A stretch of 64,000 bases of DNA from Candidula unifasciata (taxonomy: Eukaryota > Mollusca > Gastropoda > Stylommatophora > Geomitridae): NCBI GenBank assembly GCA_905116865.2, contig CAJHNH020002668.1:918882-982881 (forward strand), read 5' to 3'. Below, in pieces: positions 57,001 to 64,000 of the stretch. Positions within the stretch are counted from its first letter, which is position 1; every line of letters starts with the position of its first letter. Position numbers and translations under genes: made by a program. The notes below the pieces were generated by a model that had not been told where the DNA came from, did not search any database, and saw nothing but the letters and a program-made list of their open reading frames with translations.

Positions 57001-59726
57001 TAACTGCCTTAAAAATATACTTAGATGACAAAGCGTCCAAAATCACACTTAGGGGACTTCTGGCGTGGAGTTAACAAACTGCCACTGGTAGACGGTGCAG
57101 GGACCGAGCGACACGGCCACTGATGAAGTATTAAAGACACACATTGGAATACAGCAGCGGTTCTTAAACTTTTTTCTCTGCGGCACCATCGTCGGGGATT
57201 TTCCCCCCTTCCAGGCACACCTACATTTAAAGCGTGTTGAATACTTTTGGGGGCAAAAAAAAAAAAAAAAAAAGAAATAAAACAGTACAAATTTAATGTT
57301 CAGTTGTCTTTAATGCGATGAATGAAACTGTTTGGATGCATTTTTCATTATTTCCTTTATGTTTATGTGAAGTTTAGTTAATTTTACACTCAAATTGCTT
57401 GACCCAGAAATTCTGCCTCTGTAACTGTTTTTTTTTTTAAATGTATGCGTACGTCGAAAATGCGCTGCAGCCTTGCCAAAAACATTGTCTTCTCAAAACA
57501 CCTGCATCCAAAACTCTTCTAGACTTCCCTGTCGGCATTTCTGTTTTAAACTGCTGTCTTTGGAACAGTTCATGATTATTGATGCGGCACCCCTGGCATA
57601 CGCTCCGGGCACCCCTTGCATACGCTCGTGGCACCCATGGCATATGCACGTGGCACACCTTGGTGGCGCGGCACTCACTCTGAGAGGCGCTTGATTGCAG
57701 GTTGTGATGTAAAGGCTAGACGCTCGCCTGTGGATCGGATGGTCGAGGGTTCATGTCCTCAGGAAGACGGCTTTGAAAAAAAGGAACTTGGTTCCCAGAT
57801 TGACCCAGCCTTGAATGGGTACCAGGTATACGTCCTGTGAAGTCAAGGGGTCGGCGTGATACTGACCACACCACCTACCACATGCCGCTGTAAAATATAG
57901 GTCTAGCCCTATATGCCAAATACATCGAAGAGGGGCCTTTGCTTTTATTTTAGAATATAAACGTTCTGTAAGGCATTACGGTTCCTTGATTCCCACCCTT
58001 GAGATAGTAAATGACATTACGGTTGTTTGATTTTCACCCTTGAGATAGTAAATGGCATTACGGTTCTTTGATTCTCACCCTTAAGATTGTAAATGACATT
58101 ACGGTTCCTTGATTCTCACCCTTGAGATTGTAAATGACACTACGGTTCCTTGATTCCCACCCTTGGGATAGTAAATGACATTACGGTTCTTTGATTCTCA
58201 CCCTTGGGATAGTAAATGGCATTACGGTTCTTTGATTCTCACCCTTGGGATAGTAAATGGCATTACGGTTCCTTGATTCTCACCCTTGGGATAGTAAATG
58301 ACATTACGGTTCTTTGATTCTCACCCTTGGGATATTAAATGACATTACGGTTCCTTGATTCTCACCCTTGAGATTGTAAACCTACAGACTATAATCCTAG
58401 AAAAGAATTGGAAAAGAGGGAAAGGGAAAGAGGATAAACAAGTTAAGAGGACTGGCGGCGGAGAGCCTTTTCATTGGTCAGTGGTGTTCGTGGCGTTCAG
58501 CAAAAGATATGCTCACAGAAATTGTACCTGCATAATTAATGAGTTTTTACTAATCTATTTCTTTATTATGCATGCTCTAACTGAATGCGATTGCTTTTAT
58601 GTTTTGACCCCAGGCGCCTCATTTACTGCCATGCTTTTAGGACCCCCGGTATCTTTATTCCTTGGTAGCTTCTCCAGTTCTCTCCCTGTAGATCTTAAAG
58701 GTAAGCCTCGTTGTAGTGTGCTATGTTAAAGAGAAGCTATTTTCATACAACACTGTAAACACACACACACACACGCACGCGCACTCACTCACACACACAC
58801 GCGCGCGGGCACACGCACTTACACACATGCACACACACAATAATAGCCTTATTTATTTTCCAGAATATTTCCTACTAATGCTAATCTTGCTACTATAAAC
58901 TCTACCCCTTGTCTTACTCATACTGCAGCTACTACCACCACCACCACAACAATTACAACTACTACTGCTGCTGCTACTTACCACTACTACTACCAGCACC
59001 ACAAATATTACTACCACTACTACCACCAACACCACCTACTGCCACCCCACCAGAACAATTTACTCCTAGTACCACAACCACTACTATTACTGCTGTTGCT
59101 GCTACCGCTACCACCACTACGCTACTGACACAACAACAATAACAACTACAACAACAGCAACAACAACAGCTACTACTGCCATCACCACCACAGCAACTAC
59201 TATTACTTCTACTCCCAGTACTACTACCTCAACAACAACAACCTGCTACTACTAATTCTGCTACTACTACTACTACTACAGCTACTACTACTACTACTGC
59301 TACTACTACTACTACAACTACTGCTACTACTACTACTACTGCTACTACAACTACTGCTACTACTACTACTGCTACTACTGTCACTGCTGCTGCTGTTACT
59401 ACTACTACAACCACTACCACCACAGTTGCTATTACTAATGCAACTACTACTACCACCACCACCACACCCACAACTTCTACGACTACTGCTGCTGCTGCTG
59501 CGGCTGCTGCTGCTGCTGCTGCTGCTGCTACTACTACTACTACTACTACTACTACTGCTACTACTGCTGCTGCTGATGCTACTGCTGCTACTGCCACCAC
59601 CACCACCATCACCATCACAACCACTACTACAACTGCTACTATTACTGCTACCACCAACACTATTGCTGCTTTTACTACTACCACTACCACCACCACAACA
59701 ACCTCAACTAATACTACTACTACTAT

Positions 59727-59824
<98 letters not shown>

Positions 59825-60362
59825 ATGCTGCAGCAACAACAACAACAACACTAAAAATCACTACTACTACCACCACCAAAACCACCACTACTACTACTAT
59901 TACTACTACTACTATCACTACTAAACCTCCCTCGAAGTCGGAGTACATCTGCCGGTGCGGCAGGGAAAGAGAACTGCAAACAAATAGGACAGTGAAACGG
60001 ATGTACACGGAAAACTCAAGTTCAGTTAAAAGCCAAAAGTTCAACTGGACGAACAACCAGGACTTTCCGCCTGAATTAACAGCCCGTGAACAAGAAGAAG
60101 AAGAAGAACTACTAAACCAAGTAAAGATGTTGTCTGCCCCATCATCCCAGATTTCTTGTGATCCCCCCCCCCCCAGAAACCAACATGTCCAAACACGACC
60201 AGAGATGGGTCGGTGCCTGGTGGCTCGGTTTTTCTATCATCGGACTGGCCTGTATCATCTGCTCCGTGCCAATCATGTTCTTTCCCAGACACATGCGCAA
60301 GTTAAAAACTCGGAACCTTCCAGAAACGACACAGACCACATCTCTACGGGTGATGCTTCAGG
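47931..60362 (+). CDS. Organic anion transporting polypeptide (SLCO/OATP), partial: seven consecutive exons
   Basis: OATPs are plasma-membrane transporters with 12 membrane segments that exchange amphipathic organic anions. The plus-strand exons are 47931-48066, 50099-50202, 50839-50970, 53156-53344, 55449-55730, 58614-58700 and 60177-60362: 1116 nt (372 codons), phases matching at every junction. The joined protein has a polar N-terminus, 'FGLGACKPKWSQRLANLNVF', TM1, 'VTSIERHLGISSSKTGFIL' and 'SSNEIGYLVFVILGSHLG' (OATP hallmarks), TM2-3, a first large outer loop with Cys and two N-glycosylation sequons (NSS, NIS), TM4 'IPLLTYYIESNIVNKNRS', 'MLLGPPVSLFLG', and 'DQRWVGAWWLGFSI', the most family-specific sequence. 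The initiating ATG is not in the first visible exon and was not found. The second half must lie right of the window. The invertebrate orthology to a given SLCO number cannot be set from this. Confidence 0.92.
48425..48530 (+). pseudogene. Very short LINE 3' tail
   Basis: 'ATGCATGGAAAGTCATGACC' followed by an ACAAGAGGAAAGACTAACTAAC end resembles the LINE end at 63.68-63.75 kb inverted ('KAWKVISEASCATRHNEN'). ATC/CATCATCAT microsatellites lie on both sides (48290-48390, 48540-48570). Confidence 0.45.
48735..48930 (-). repeat. tRNA-derived SINE (family C), minus strand
   Basis: 'AATCAGCACTTGGTGGGTGA', 'TTTACTTCCGATGACATTTC' and 'GGTACCCAGTTTAGACTGGG' give the family body. The tRNA-like head is at the right end. 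Confidence 0.65.
49199..49214 (+). repeat. Homopolymer run (G)16
   Basis: 16 consecutive G at the 5' edge of a family B repeat. Confidence 0.9.
49215..49385 (+). repeat. SINE-like repeat family B, copy in SLCO intron
   Basis: 'TACAAATAAGCCAGATCTG', 'CAACTTAAGTTCAGGAACAA' and 'CCCGCCGGCATTTACAGC', then an AAGAAG tail. Confidence 0.72.
49520..50010 (+). pseudogene. LINE 3' end in SLCO intron, with (GACT)n tail
   Basis: 'PIETYTCETWTLTKQAEHRI', 'HRKVKYFDHWKRHESLERTI' and 'KRGRERPKRRWV', interrupted by stops, then (ACTG)n at 49972-50010. It ends 90 bp before the 50099 exon. Confidence 0.78.
50099..50202 (+). CDS. SLCO exon (pre-TM1)
   Basis: 104 nt encoding 'RTVTENTEQQTEHPGDTYEY' and 'GVFGLGACKPKWSQ', matching the family's 'G..SC.P.WLQ' N-terminal signature. 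The acceptor is TTTCAG|A and the donor C|GTAAGT. Confidence 0.88.
50279..50400 (+). repeat. Possible tRNA-derived SINE head
   Basis: 'GATGTAGCGGCTAGGCGCTC' resembles an A-box tRNA-like start. A convincing B-box is lacking. Confidence 0.4.
50839..50970 (+). CDS. SLCO exon (TM1)
   Basis: 132 nt encoding 'RLANLNVFVVVYGVAGIWMI' then 'TLSGFLGSQVTSIERHLGIS'. The latter is the signature after TM1. The donor is ACAG|GTTGGT. Confidence 0.92.
51190..51545 (-). pseudogene. LINE 3' end, degenerate, antisense in SLCO intron
   Basis: The minus strand gives 'LEWISQSYDGLGMYDEW'-like and 'RQHPTIPD'-like pieces of the usual RT end across stops. Confidence 0.5.
51750..51950 (+). repeat. Palindrome-rich dispersed repeat, diverged copy 5
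   Basis: 'CCACCAGGACCGCACAACGA' and 'GTGACACAAAGTGCCACCAT' in family order. Palindromes are eroded. Confidence 0.6.
52095..53165 (+). repeat. 47-bp minisatellite made of the SLCO exon 4 splice acceptor
   Basis: About 23 tandem units of 47 bp. Each contains 'TATATGTAG' followed by 'GGTTTATGCTGAGCAGTAAT', that is, a 3' splice site plus the first six codons of exon 4 (the real exon reads GGTTTATATTGAGCAGTAAT). Left units are nearly identical. In the right third two variants alternate (ATATTGAGCAGTAACTTAC and ATACTGAACAGTAATGAAC), giving a 94-95 bp dimer period. The real exon boundary is inside the last unit. Confidence 0.95.
53156..53344 (+). CDS. SLCO exon 4 (TM2-TM3), 3' splice site at the end of a 47-bp array
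   Basis: 189 nt encoding 'GFILSSNEIGYLVFVILGSH' and '...IPVFLSVSGLVFGLATLAMA'. The acceptor is TGTATGTAG|GGTTTATATTGAGCAG. The acceptor and the exon's first codons are the last unit of the tandem array to its left. The donor is C|GTAAGT. Confidence 0.92.
53503..54100 (+). mobile_element. hAT MITE relative, diverged, in SLCO intron
   Basis: It starts 'TAGCGGTTCTCACACTTGG' (terminal repeat like that at 16823) and keeps 'GAGGGTATGCCAGGGGT', 'CAGCAGTTTAAAACAAAAAT' and 'GGTGCATTCTCAACG' in the same order as the 16.8 kb copy. A unique segment (53600-53870) is inserted. The right end is not clear. Confidence 0.7.
54222..54447 (+). repeat. Palindrome-rich dispersed repeat, copy 6 (best preserved)
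   Basis: (TGAC)4 start, 'TTTCTACCCCACCAGGACAT', 'CGATGACACAAAGTGCCACC', palindrome GGCCATATTTATGGCC at 54355-54370, and terminal hairpin TACGTCCT-GAAA-AGGACGTA at 54428-54447. Confidence 0.82.
54595..54860 (-). pseudogene. LINE RNase H-family tail in SLCO intron
   Basis: The minus-strand 'NEQTDRLAGSAPVGGEVMYD' (RNase H last motif region) and 'TLKGKARLMYNQTVIGA' match the copies at 30.1 and 38.2 kb. Confidence 0.75.
54955..55140 (-). repeat. tRNA-derived SINE (family C), minus strand
   Basis: 'TTCAGTAGTTTGCCATAGCT' and 'TTGGTTCTCGATACCACTGG' match the 35.7 kb copy. 'GTAGCTGGAATCGAATAC' at the right end is a reverse B-box. Confidence 0.6.
55449..55730 (+). CDS. SLCO exon 5 (first outer loop, TM4)
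   Basis: 282 nt. It encodes a Ser/Thr-rich outer loop with NSS and NIS sequons and a Cys, then the hydrophobic 'VFYLLVFCTIIGGA' and 'IPLLTYYIESNI'. The acceptor is GCTTTCAG|CT and the donor G|GTAAAG. Confidence 0.88.
55868..56066 (-). repeat. tRNA-derived SINE (family C), minus strand, truncated
   Basis: 'GATCCCTTATTACGCCTAAG', 'AGACCAATCGGCACTCGGTG' and 'GGTCGACCTGCGACGTCCCA' match 28.4-28.99 and 62.78-63.02 kb. The tRNA-like head is missing. Confidence 0.75.
56090..56300 (+). pseudogene. Short LINE 3' tail with (GATGAT)n
   Basis: 'GGAGATTGTACGCCGTGTAG' through 'GATCAGCCGGCAATTC', then GATGATGATGATGATG. This ending is like the other LINE tails, but the coding part is too short to be sure. 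Confidence 0.4.
57155..57692 (-). mobile_element. hAT MITE, inverted relative to the 16.8 kb copy, in SLCO intron
   Basis: The left end CAGCGGTTCTTAAAC is a hAT terminal repeat. 57300-57370 is the reverse complement of 17100-17180 ('GAATGAAACTGTTTGGATG', 'CATTATTTCCTTTATG'). 57565-57610 is the reverse complement of the 16860-16900 subterminal. A poly-A run (57257-57274) sits in the left part. Confidence 0.78.
57693..57910 (+). repeat. tRNA-derived SINE (family C), plus strand
   Basis: Head 'GCTAGACGCTCGCCTGTGG' with 'GGTCGAGGGTTCATGTCC' as B-box region. Body 'ACTTGGTTCCCAGATTGACC' and 'ATGGGTACCAGGTATACGTC'. Confidence 0.7.
57970..58380 (+). repeat. 41-bp minisatellite in SLCO intron
   Basis: About ten copies of 'CATTACGGTTCTTTGATTCT' plus 'CACCCTTGGGATAGTAAATG', nearly identical, starting about 60 bp into the AT-rich flank and ending 230 bp before the 58614 exon. 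Confidence 0.93.
58614..58700 (+). CDS. SLCO exon 6
   Basis: 87 nt encoding 'ASFTAMLLGPPVSLFLGSFS' (membrane segment, equivalent to GP.LGF.LG in the family). The acceptor is GACCCCAG|GC and the donor G|GTAAGC. Confidence 0.88.
58755..58842 (+). repeat. (CA)n-rich microsatellite
   Basis: Interrupted CACACA/CGCGCG tract just after the 58614 exon donor. Confidence 0.9.
58925..59925 (+). repeat. 1-kb (ACT)n/(GCT)n trinucleotide tract
   Basis: Nearly continuous ACT, ACC, GCT and ACA triplets, with a pure (ACT)n core at 59724-59822. Because the period is three, all frames stay open on both strands, giving spurious long poly-Val and poly-Leu frames. These are not genes. Confidence 0.95.
59925..60110 (+). 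repeat. SINE-like repeat family B, copy
   Basis: 'GTCGGAGTACATCTGCCGG', 'AACTCAAGTTCAGTTAAAAG' and 'GGACTTTCCGCCTGAATTAA', ending (GAAGAA)n. It directly joins the triplet tract and ends 67 bp before the exon 7 acceptor. Confidence 0.78.
60177..60362 (+). CDS. SLCO exon 7 (WVGAWWLGF signature)
   Basis: 186 nt encoding 'TNMSKHDQRWVGAWWLGFSI', 'CIICSVPIMFFPRHMRKLKT' and a basic/Thr-rich loop. The polypyrimidine tract is a pure C12 run (60163-60174), and the donor is CAGG|GTGAGT. The 60.4-61.1 kb array starts directly after the donor. Confidence 0.94.
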
Positions 60363-60389
60363 GTGAGTTGTTCTTATTGTTGTACCTGC

Positions 60390-61135
60390 ACTATGGCTGC
60401 TACATAGTTCTTACCAGCACTGTTGTTACTTCAGAGTTCCTACCAGCACTGTGGTTGCTATAGAGTTCTTACCAGTACTGTGGTTACTACAGAGTTCCTA
60501 CCAGCACTGTGGTTGCTATTAGAGTTCTTATCAGCACTGTGGTTGCTATAGAGTCCGTATCAGCACTATGGTTGCTACAGAGTTCTTACCAGCACTGTGG
60601 CTGCTGTGTTCTAACCAGCACTGTGGCTGCTGTGTTCTAACCAGCACTGTGGCTGCTGTAGAGTTCATACCAGCACTGTGGCTGCTGTGTTCTAACCAGC
60701 ACTGTGGCTGCTGTGTTCTAACCAGCACTGTGGCTGCTGTAGAGTTCATACCAGCACTGTGGCTGCTGTGTTCTAACCAGCACTGTGGCTGCTGTAGAGT
60801 TCATACCAACACTGTGGCTGCTGTAGAGTTCTAACCAGCACTGTGGCTGCTGTAGAGTTCTAACCAGCACTGTGGCTGCTGTGTTCTAGCCAGAATTGTG
60901 GCTGCTGTAGAGTTCTCACTAGCACCGTCACTGCTGTGGAGTTCCTGCAATTACTTTGCCTGCTGATAAAGTTTCTACCCGTACTGTGGTTGCTGTAATG
61001 TTCTTACCAGCACTATGGTTGCTGCAGAGTTCTTACCAGCACTGTGGCTGTTGTGGAGTTCTAACCAGCACTGTGATTGCTGCAAAGTTCTTACCAGCAC
61101 TGTGGTTGCTGCAGAGCTCTTACCTACAATGTGAC
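60390..61135 (+). repeat. 24-30 bp minisatellite following the SLCO exon 7 donor
   Basis: About 26 irregular copies of 'CCAGCACTGTGGCTGCTGTA' plus 'GAGTTCTTA', with shorter 26-bp variants in the middle. The first imperfect unit overlaps the exon 7 donor region (CTTCAGGGTGAGTTGTTCTT resembles ACTTCAGAGTTCCTACCAG). Confidence 0.9.
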
Positions 61136-61217
61136 TGCTAAAGCCACAGCAGCTGTGCCTCCATTAGGAACAGCAGATCAAGAAACTTTGATAAACAGAT
61201 GGGTCACACAGCCACAC

Positions 61218-61290
61218 AAACATCCACACACACACACACACATCCACACACACACACACACACATCCACACACACACACACACACACACA
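61218..61290 (+). repeat. (CA)n microsatellite
   Basis: CACACACA blocks separated by TC, in three sub-blocks. Confidence 0.92.
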
Positions 61291-61576
61291 AGAAAAAATG
61301 GTGGCGCAGTGGCTAAACGTCGGCCCGAAGTTCTTGGCTCTCAATACGCATCCAGTGAGGTTATTTTTTAAAATGATACAGACTCAGAGGTCGACTAGCC
61401 TAAGGCAGATAACAAAAAATTAATTGGAAGTAAAGGCGGCGGACCCATTTTCACCAGGACAGTACCGTGTTTTAGGAGTGTCCTGGCCGTCCCGATGGAA
61501 CTCCCCCCCCCCCTTCAAAAAAATCCTGCCAATTGTTCCGGTTTATAAAAATCTAGGAGTAAGCTCGAGAATATAA

Positions 61577-62578
61577 GACCCCCACACCCACCTACCAACC
61601 TACCTACCCACCTACCTACTTACCCATCTACCTACCCACATATCCACCTATCTACCCACCCACCCACCTACATACCTACCTACCTACCTACCTACCTACC
61701 TACCTACCTACCTACCTACCTACCTACCTACCCACCCATCTACATATCTAAATATCTACATACCCACCCACCCACCTACAAACATACCTACCCATCTACC
61801 TACCTACCAACCTACCCACCTACCTACAAACCAACCTACCTACCCACATATCCACCTATCTACCCACCCACCCACCTACATACCTACCTACCTACCTACC
61901 TACCTACCTACCTACCTACCCATCTACATATCTAAATATCTACATACCCACCCACCCACCTACAAACATACCTACCCATCTACCTACCTACCAACCTACC
62001 CACCTACCCACCTACCTACCAACCTACCTACCTACCCACCTACCTATCTACCTACCCACCTACCTACCTATCTACCTACCCACCTAACTACCCACCTACC
62101 TACACACCCACCAACCTACCTACATACCCACCCACCAACCTACCTACATACTCACCTACCTATCTACCTACCTACCTATCTACCTACCTACCTATCTACC
62201 TACCTACCTATCCACCTACCTACCTACATACCCACCCACCTACCTACATACTCACCTACCTATCTACCTACCTACCTATCTACCTACCTACCCACCTAAC
62301 TACCCACCTACCTACCTACCGGCATACCTACCTACCAACATACCTACCTACCTATCTACCTACCTACCCATCTAACTACCCACCTACCTACACACCCACC
62401 AACATACCTACATACCCACCCACCTACCTACATACCTACCTACCTACCTGCCCACCTACCTATCTACACACCTACCCACCTAACTACCCACCTACCTACC
62501 TACCTACCCACCTACCTACTTACCTACCCACCTACCCACTCTCCTATCTACCTACCCAACTACCTGCCTACCTACCTA
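61577..62578 (+). repeat. ~1-kb (CCTA)n tetranucleotide tract
   Basis: CCTA/CCCA/TCTA units for about 1 kb, with a pure (CTAC)n core at 61675-61730. A segment of about 170 bp at 61620-61790 is repeated almost exactly at 61850-61990, showing block duplication in the array. Confidence 0.96.

Positions 62579-62579
<1 letters not shown>

Positions 62580-62655
<76 letters not shown>
62580..62655 (+). repeat. (TA)n microsatellite
   Basis: About 37 TA units directly joining the tetranucleotide tract. Confidence 0.97.
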
Positions 62656-62658
<3 letters not shown>

Positions 62659-62770
62659 GGCATCGAGGATAATTTGTATCAGAGTTGAATGAAAGTACAC
62701 GAGACAGAAGGTTGTGGACAGACATGAACACTAACGCCACATGGCATGGACTTAAGAAGAATATCAAATA
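62656..62770 (+). mobile_element. LINE 3' end fragment
   Basis: 'AAGGTTGTGGACAGACATGA' and 'CCACATGGCATGGACTTAAG' match the end of the 24.1-25.16 kb LINE (25110-25165), so this is a very short 5'-truncated copy of the same family. Confidence 0.7.
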
Positions 62771-62774
62771 AGTA

Positions 62775-63028
62775 AAGATCTTTTTTTCCCGCCCTTAGGC
62801 GCATCTGACATATGGAAAGAGCACCCACATTTTTTTTACAGACCAGTCGGCACTAGGTTTGTAATGTGCTCAGCATTACGCTGTCCGTCTTTACTTCCCT
62901 AGGACATCCTGTTACCAGTTTTAGGTTGGGATGATCTGCGACGCCCCATACCTCGATGGGTTTCGGTCGCGGTACGTTGGATTACGAGTCGGACTCGCAA
63001 CGCCTAAGCCACGGACGCCTGTTTATAA
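62775..63028 (-). repeat. tRNA-derived SINE (family C), nearly full length
   Basis: The reverse complement starts 'GGCGTCCGTGGCTTAGGCG' (A-box TGGCTTAGGCG), has 'CCGCGACCGAAACCC' (B-box-like), then the body shared with 28.4 and 55.9 kb. This is the best copy for defining the family. Confidence 0.82.
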
Positions 63029-63224
63029 AAGACACATATCTGGTATTATATACCAATGCTCTAATAATGTTGGAAAGACCCTGGCTTCAAAGACAACATA
63101 AACCTTATGTCAAGAACACACCAGCCCACAAATGTCATCAGACTTCGAACACCCCAAGTATCACTTATGCGCTTAATAACGATTCAAAACACTACTGACA
63201 CTCGGGTGGTTACTGTCTTGATAC

Positions 63225-63690
63225 CCTCATTATCTAATAGCAAGTCCTTTTTAGAACGTCGCTCTTTTCACGGGTCACCTGAAAGTATTCATTTCCCTAG
63301 CCAGCTTTCCAGCCCCATGTGCTTTCAATGCCAACGCATCTACAATGTCCTAAATCCATCTTCGCTGAGGTCGACACCTGCCCCAAACTGCACCTTCCAT
63401 CACCGTCTTTTCCTAGCGCCTATGACGTTTGATGTGGCCAAAATACTTCAACTTTTAGGACAGGACGCTGTTTATGAGCCAGTTCTCCTTGTTGTTCAGC
63501 TCGTGAAAAATGTCGATGCTTTTAATCTTTTTGACCCATAATATTCTGATAATTTTTCAATAGCTCCAGTCTTTTTCTTCAGTGATTTAGTGAGAGTCCA
63601 GGACTCACAGGCGTAAGTTGCCACAGGAAAAACGCATGATCTCAAGATTTTTATGCAGATGATAATCATCATCATCATCAGTTCTCGTTA
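63225..63690 (-). pseudogene. LINE 3' end, degenerate
   Basis: The minus strand gives 'VFPVATYACESWTLTKSLKK', then a frame-shifted 'LKYFGHIKRH'-like region at about 63430. Its end is near 63225. Confidence 0.68.
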
Positions 63691-64000
63691 TGCCTAGTGG
63701 CACATGAGGCTTCAGAGATGACTTTCCATGCTTTCCTGTCCTGTGCAATCTTCAGTGCAGTTTTCCATGTCAAAGATGCTGCACTCAGGTCACTTCCCAT
63801 TGTTCGTCTCCATGTTGTTTTTGGGCGCCCCTGTTTTCTCTTTCCCTCTGGTGTCCATGTGAGAGCTGTTTTGGTTTTTACATCAGGATTCATTCTCATA
63901 ACGTGGCCAAGCCATTTCCATCTTCTCTTGGTTATCATACTGTCTTAAGTTTCTTGGTTTGTGACTTGAAGTAGTTTAGTGTTTGAGATTGTATCTGGCC
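63660..64000 (-). pseudogene. LINE 3' end with (GATGAT)n tail, reaching the window edge
   Basis: An 86-codon minus-strand frame: 'RRWKWLGHVMRMNPDVKTKT', 'GKRKQGRPKTTWRRTMGSDL', 'AQDRKAWKVISEASCATRHN', stop, then (ATGATG)n. It may continue upstream beyond 64000. Confidence 0.8.

Noticed and set aside
59229..60056. 275-codon minus-strand frame rich in valine and 142-codon plus-strand frame rich in leucine
   Set aside because: They are reading frames through a triplet microsatellite. Every frame stays open because the period is three, and no domain or start context supports a protein.
60568..61141. Cys-rich frames such as ALWLLCSNQHCGCC repeats, resembling a Cys-rich peptide gene
   Set aside because: The pattern is the 24-30 bp minisatellite translated. 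There is no signal peptide and it lies in the SLCO intron.
62576..62767. 63-codon minus-strand frame ending in alternating Ile-Tyr
   Set aside because: It reads through the (TA)n microsatellite.

Overview
This is a 64 kb stretch of intron-rich, repeat-dense animal DNA. Long GT-AG introns, tRNA-derived SINEs, LINE tails, hAT transposons and large minisatellites rule out a prokaryote or fungus. The host genes are animal genes, and the LINE and SINE styles (RNase H-bearing LINE tails with a CCHC-like end, short microsatellite tails) look like a mollusc, perhaps a heterobranch gastropod. That assignment is an inference with moderate confidence. Only three host genes could be supported. (1) 10.6-28.1 kb, minus strand: a complete 12-exon gene for kanadaptin (SLC4A1AP), an FHA-domain nuclear protein. 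The twelve exons join in frame into 738 codons plus a stop, and every intron is GT-AG. (2) 32.1-34.0 kb, plus strand: a complete, single-exon KIF-binding protein gene (KIFBP, 611 aa) followed by a polyadenylation signal. (3) 47.9-60.4 kb, plus strand: seven consecutive exons (372 codons) of an organic anion transporting polypeptide (SLCO/OATP). The start codon lies upstream and was not found; the rest of the gene lies beyond the right edge. Layout. 0-9.8 kb: LINE debris, two decayed hAT transposases in the same orientation, and small repeats. 10-28 kb: kanadaptin, whose introns hold five different minisatellites, a hAT MITE, a foldback element and LINE pieces. 28-32 kb: divergent intergenic region filled with a LINE-in-SINE nest and RNase H LINE tails. 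34-47.9 kb: intergenic region with a 3.1 kb 28-bp-unit array, SINEs, LINE tails and a palindrome-rich short repeat present in six copies in the window. 48-61 kb: SLCO exons separated by introns holding three more minisatellites and a large ACT/GTA trinucleotide tract. 61.5-62.6 kb: about 1 kb of (CCTA)n followed by (TA)n. 62.7-64 kb: SINE and LINE tails. The most interesting observation is that several minisatellites are built from exon-intron junctions. In SLCO about 23 tandem 47-bp copies carry the 3' splice site and first codons of exon 4. In kanadaptin about 15 tandem 62-bp copies carry the exon 4 splice donor. A third, weaker case starts at the SLCO exon 7 donor. Each array therefore presents a tandem row of decoy splice sites next to the real one, and use of the decoys I checked would introduce a stop codon.
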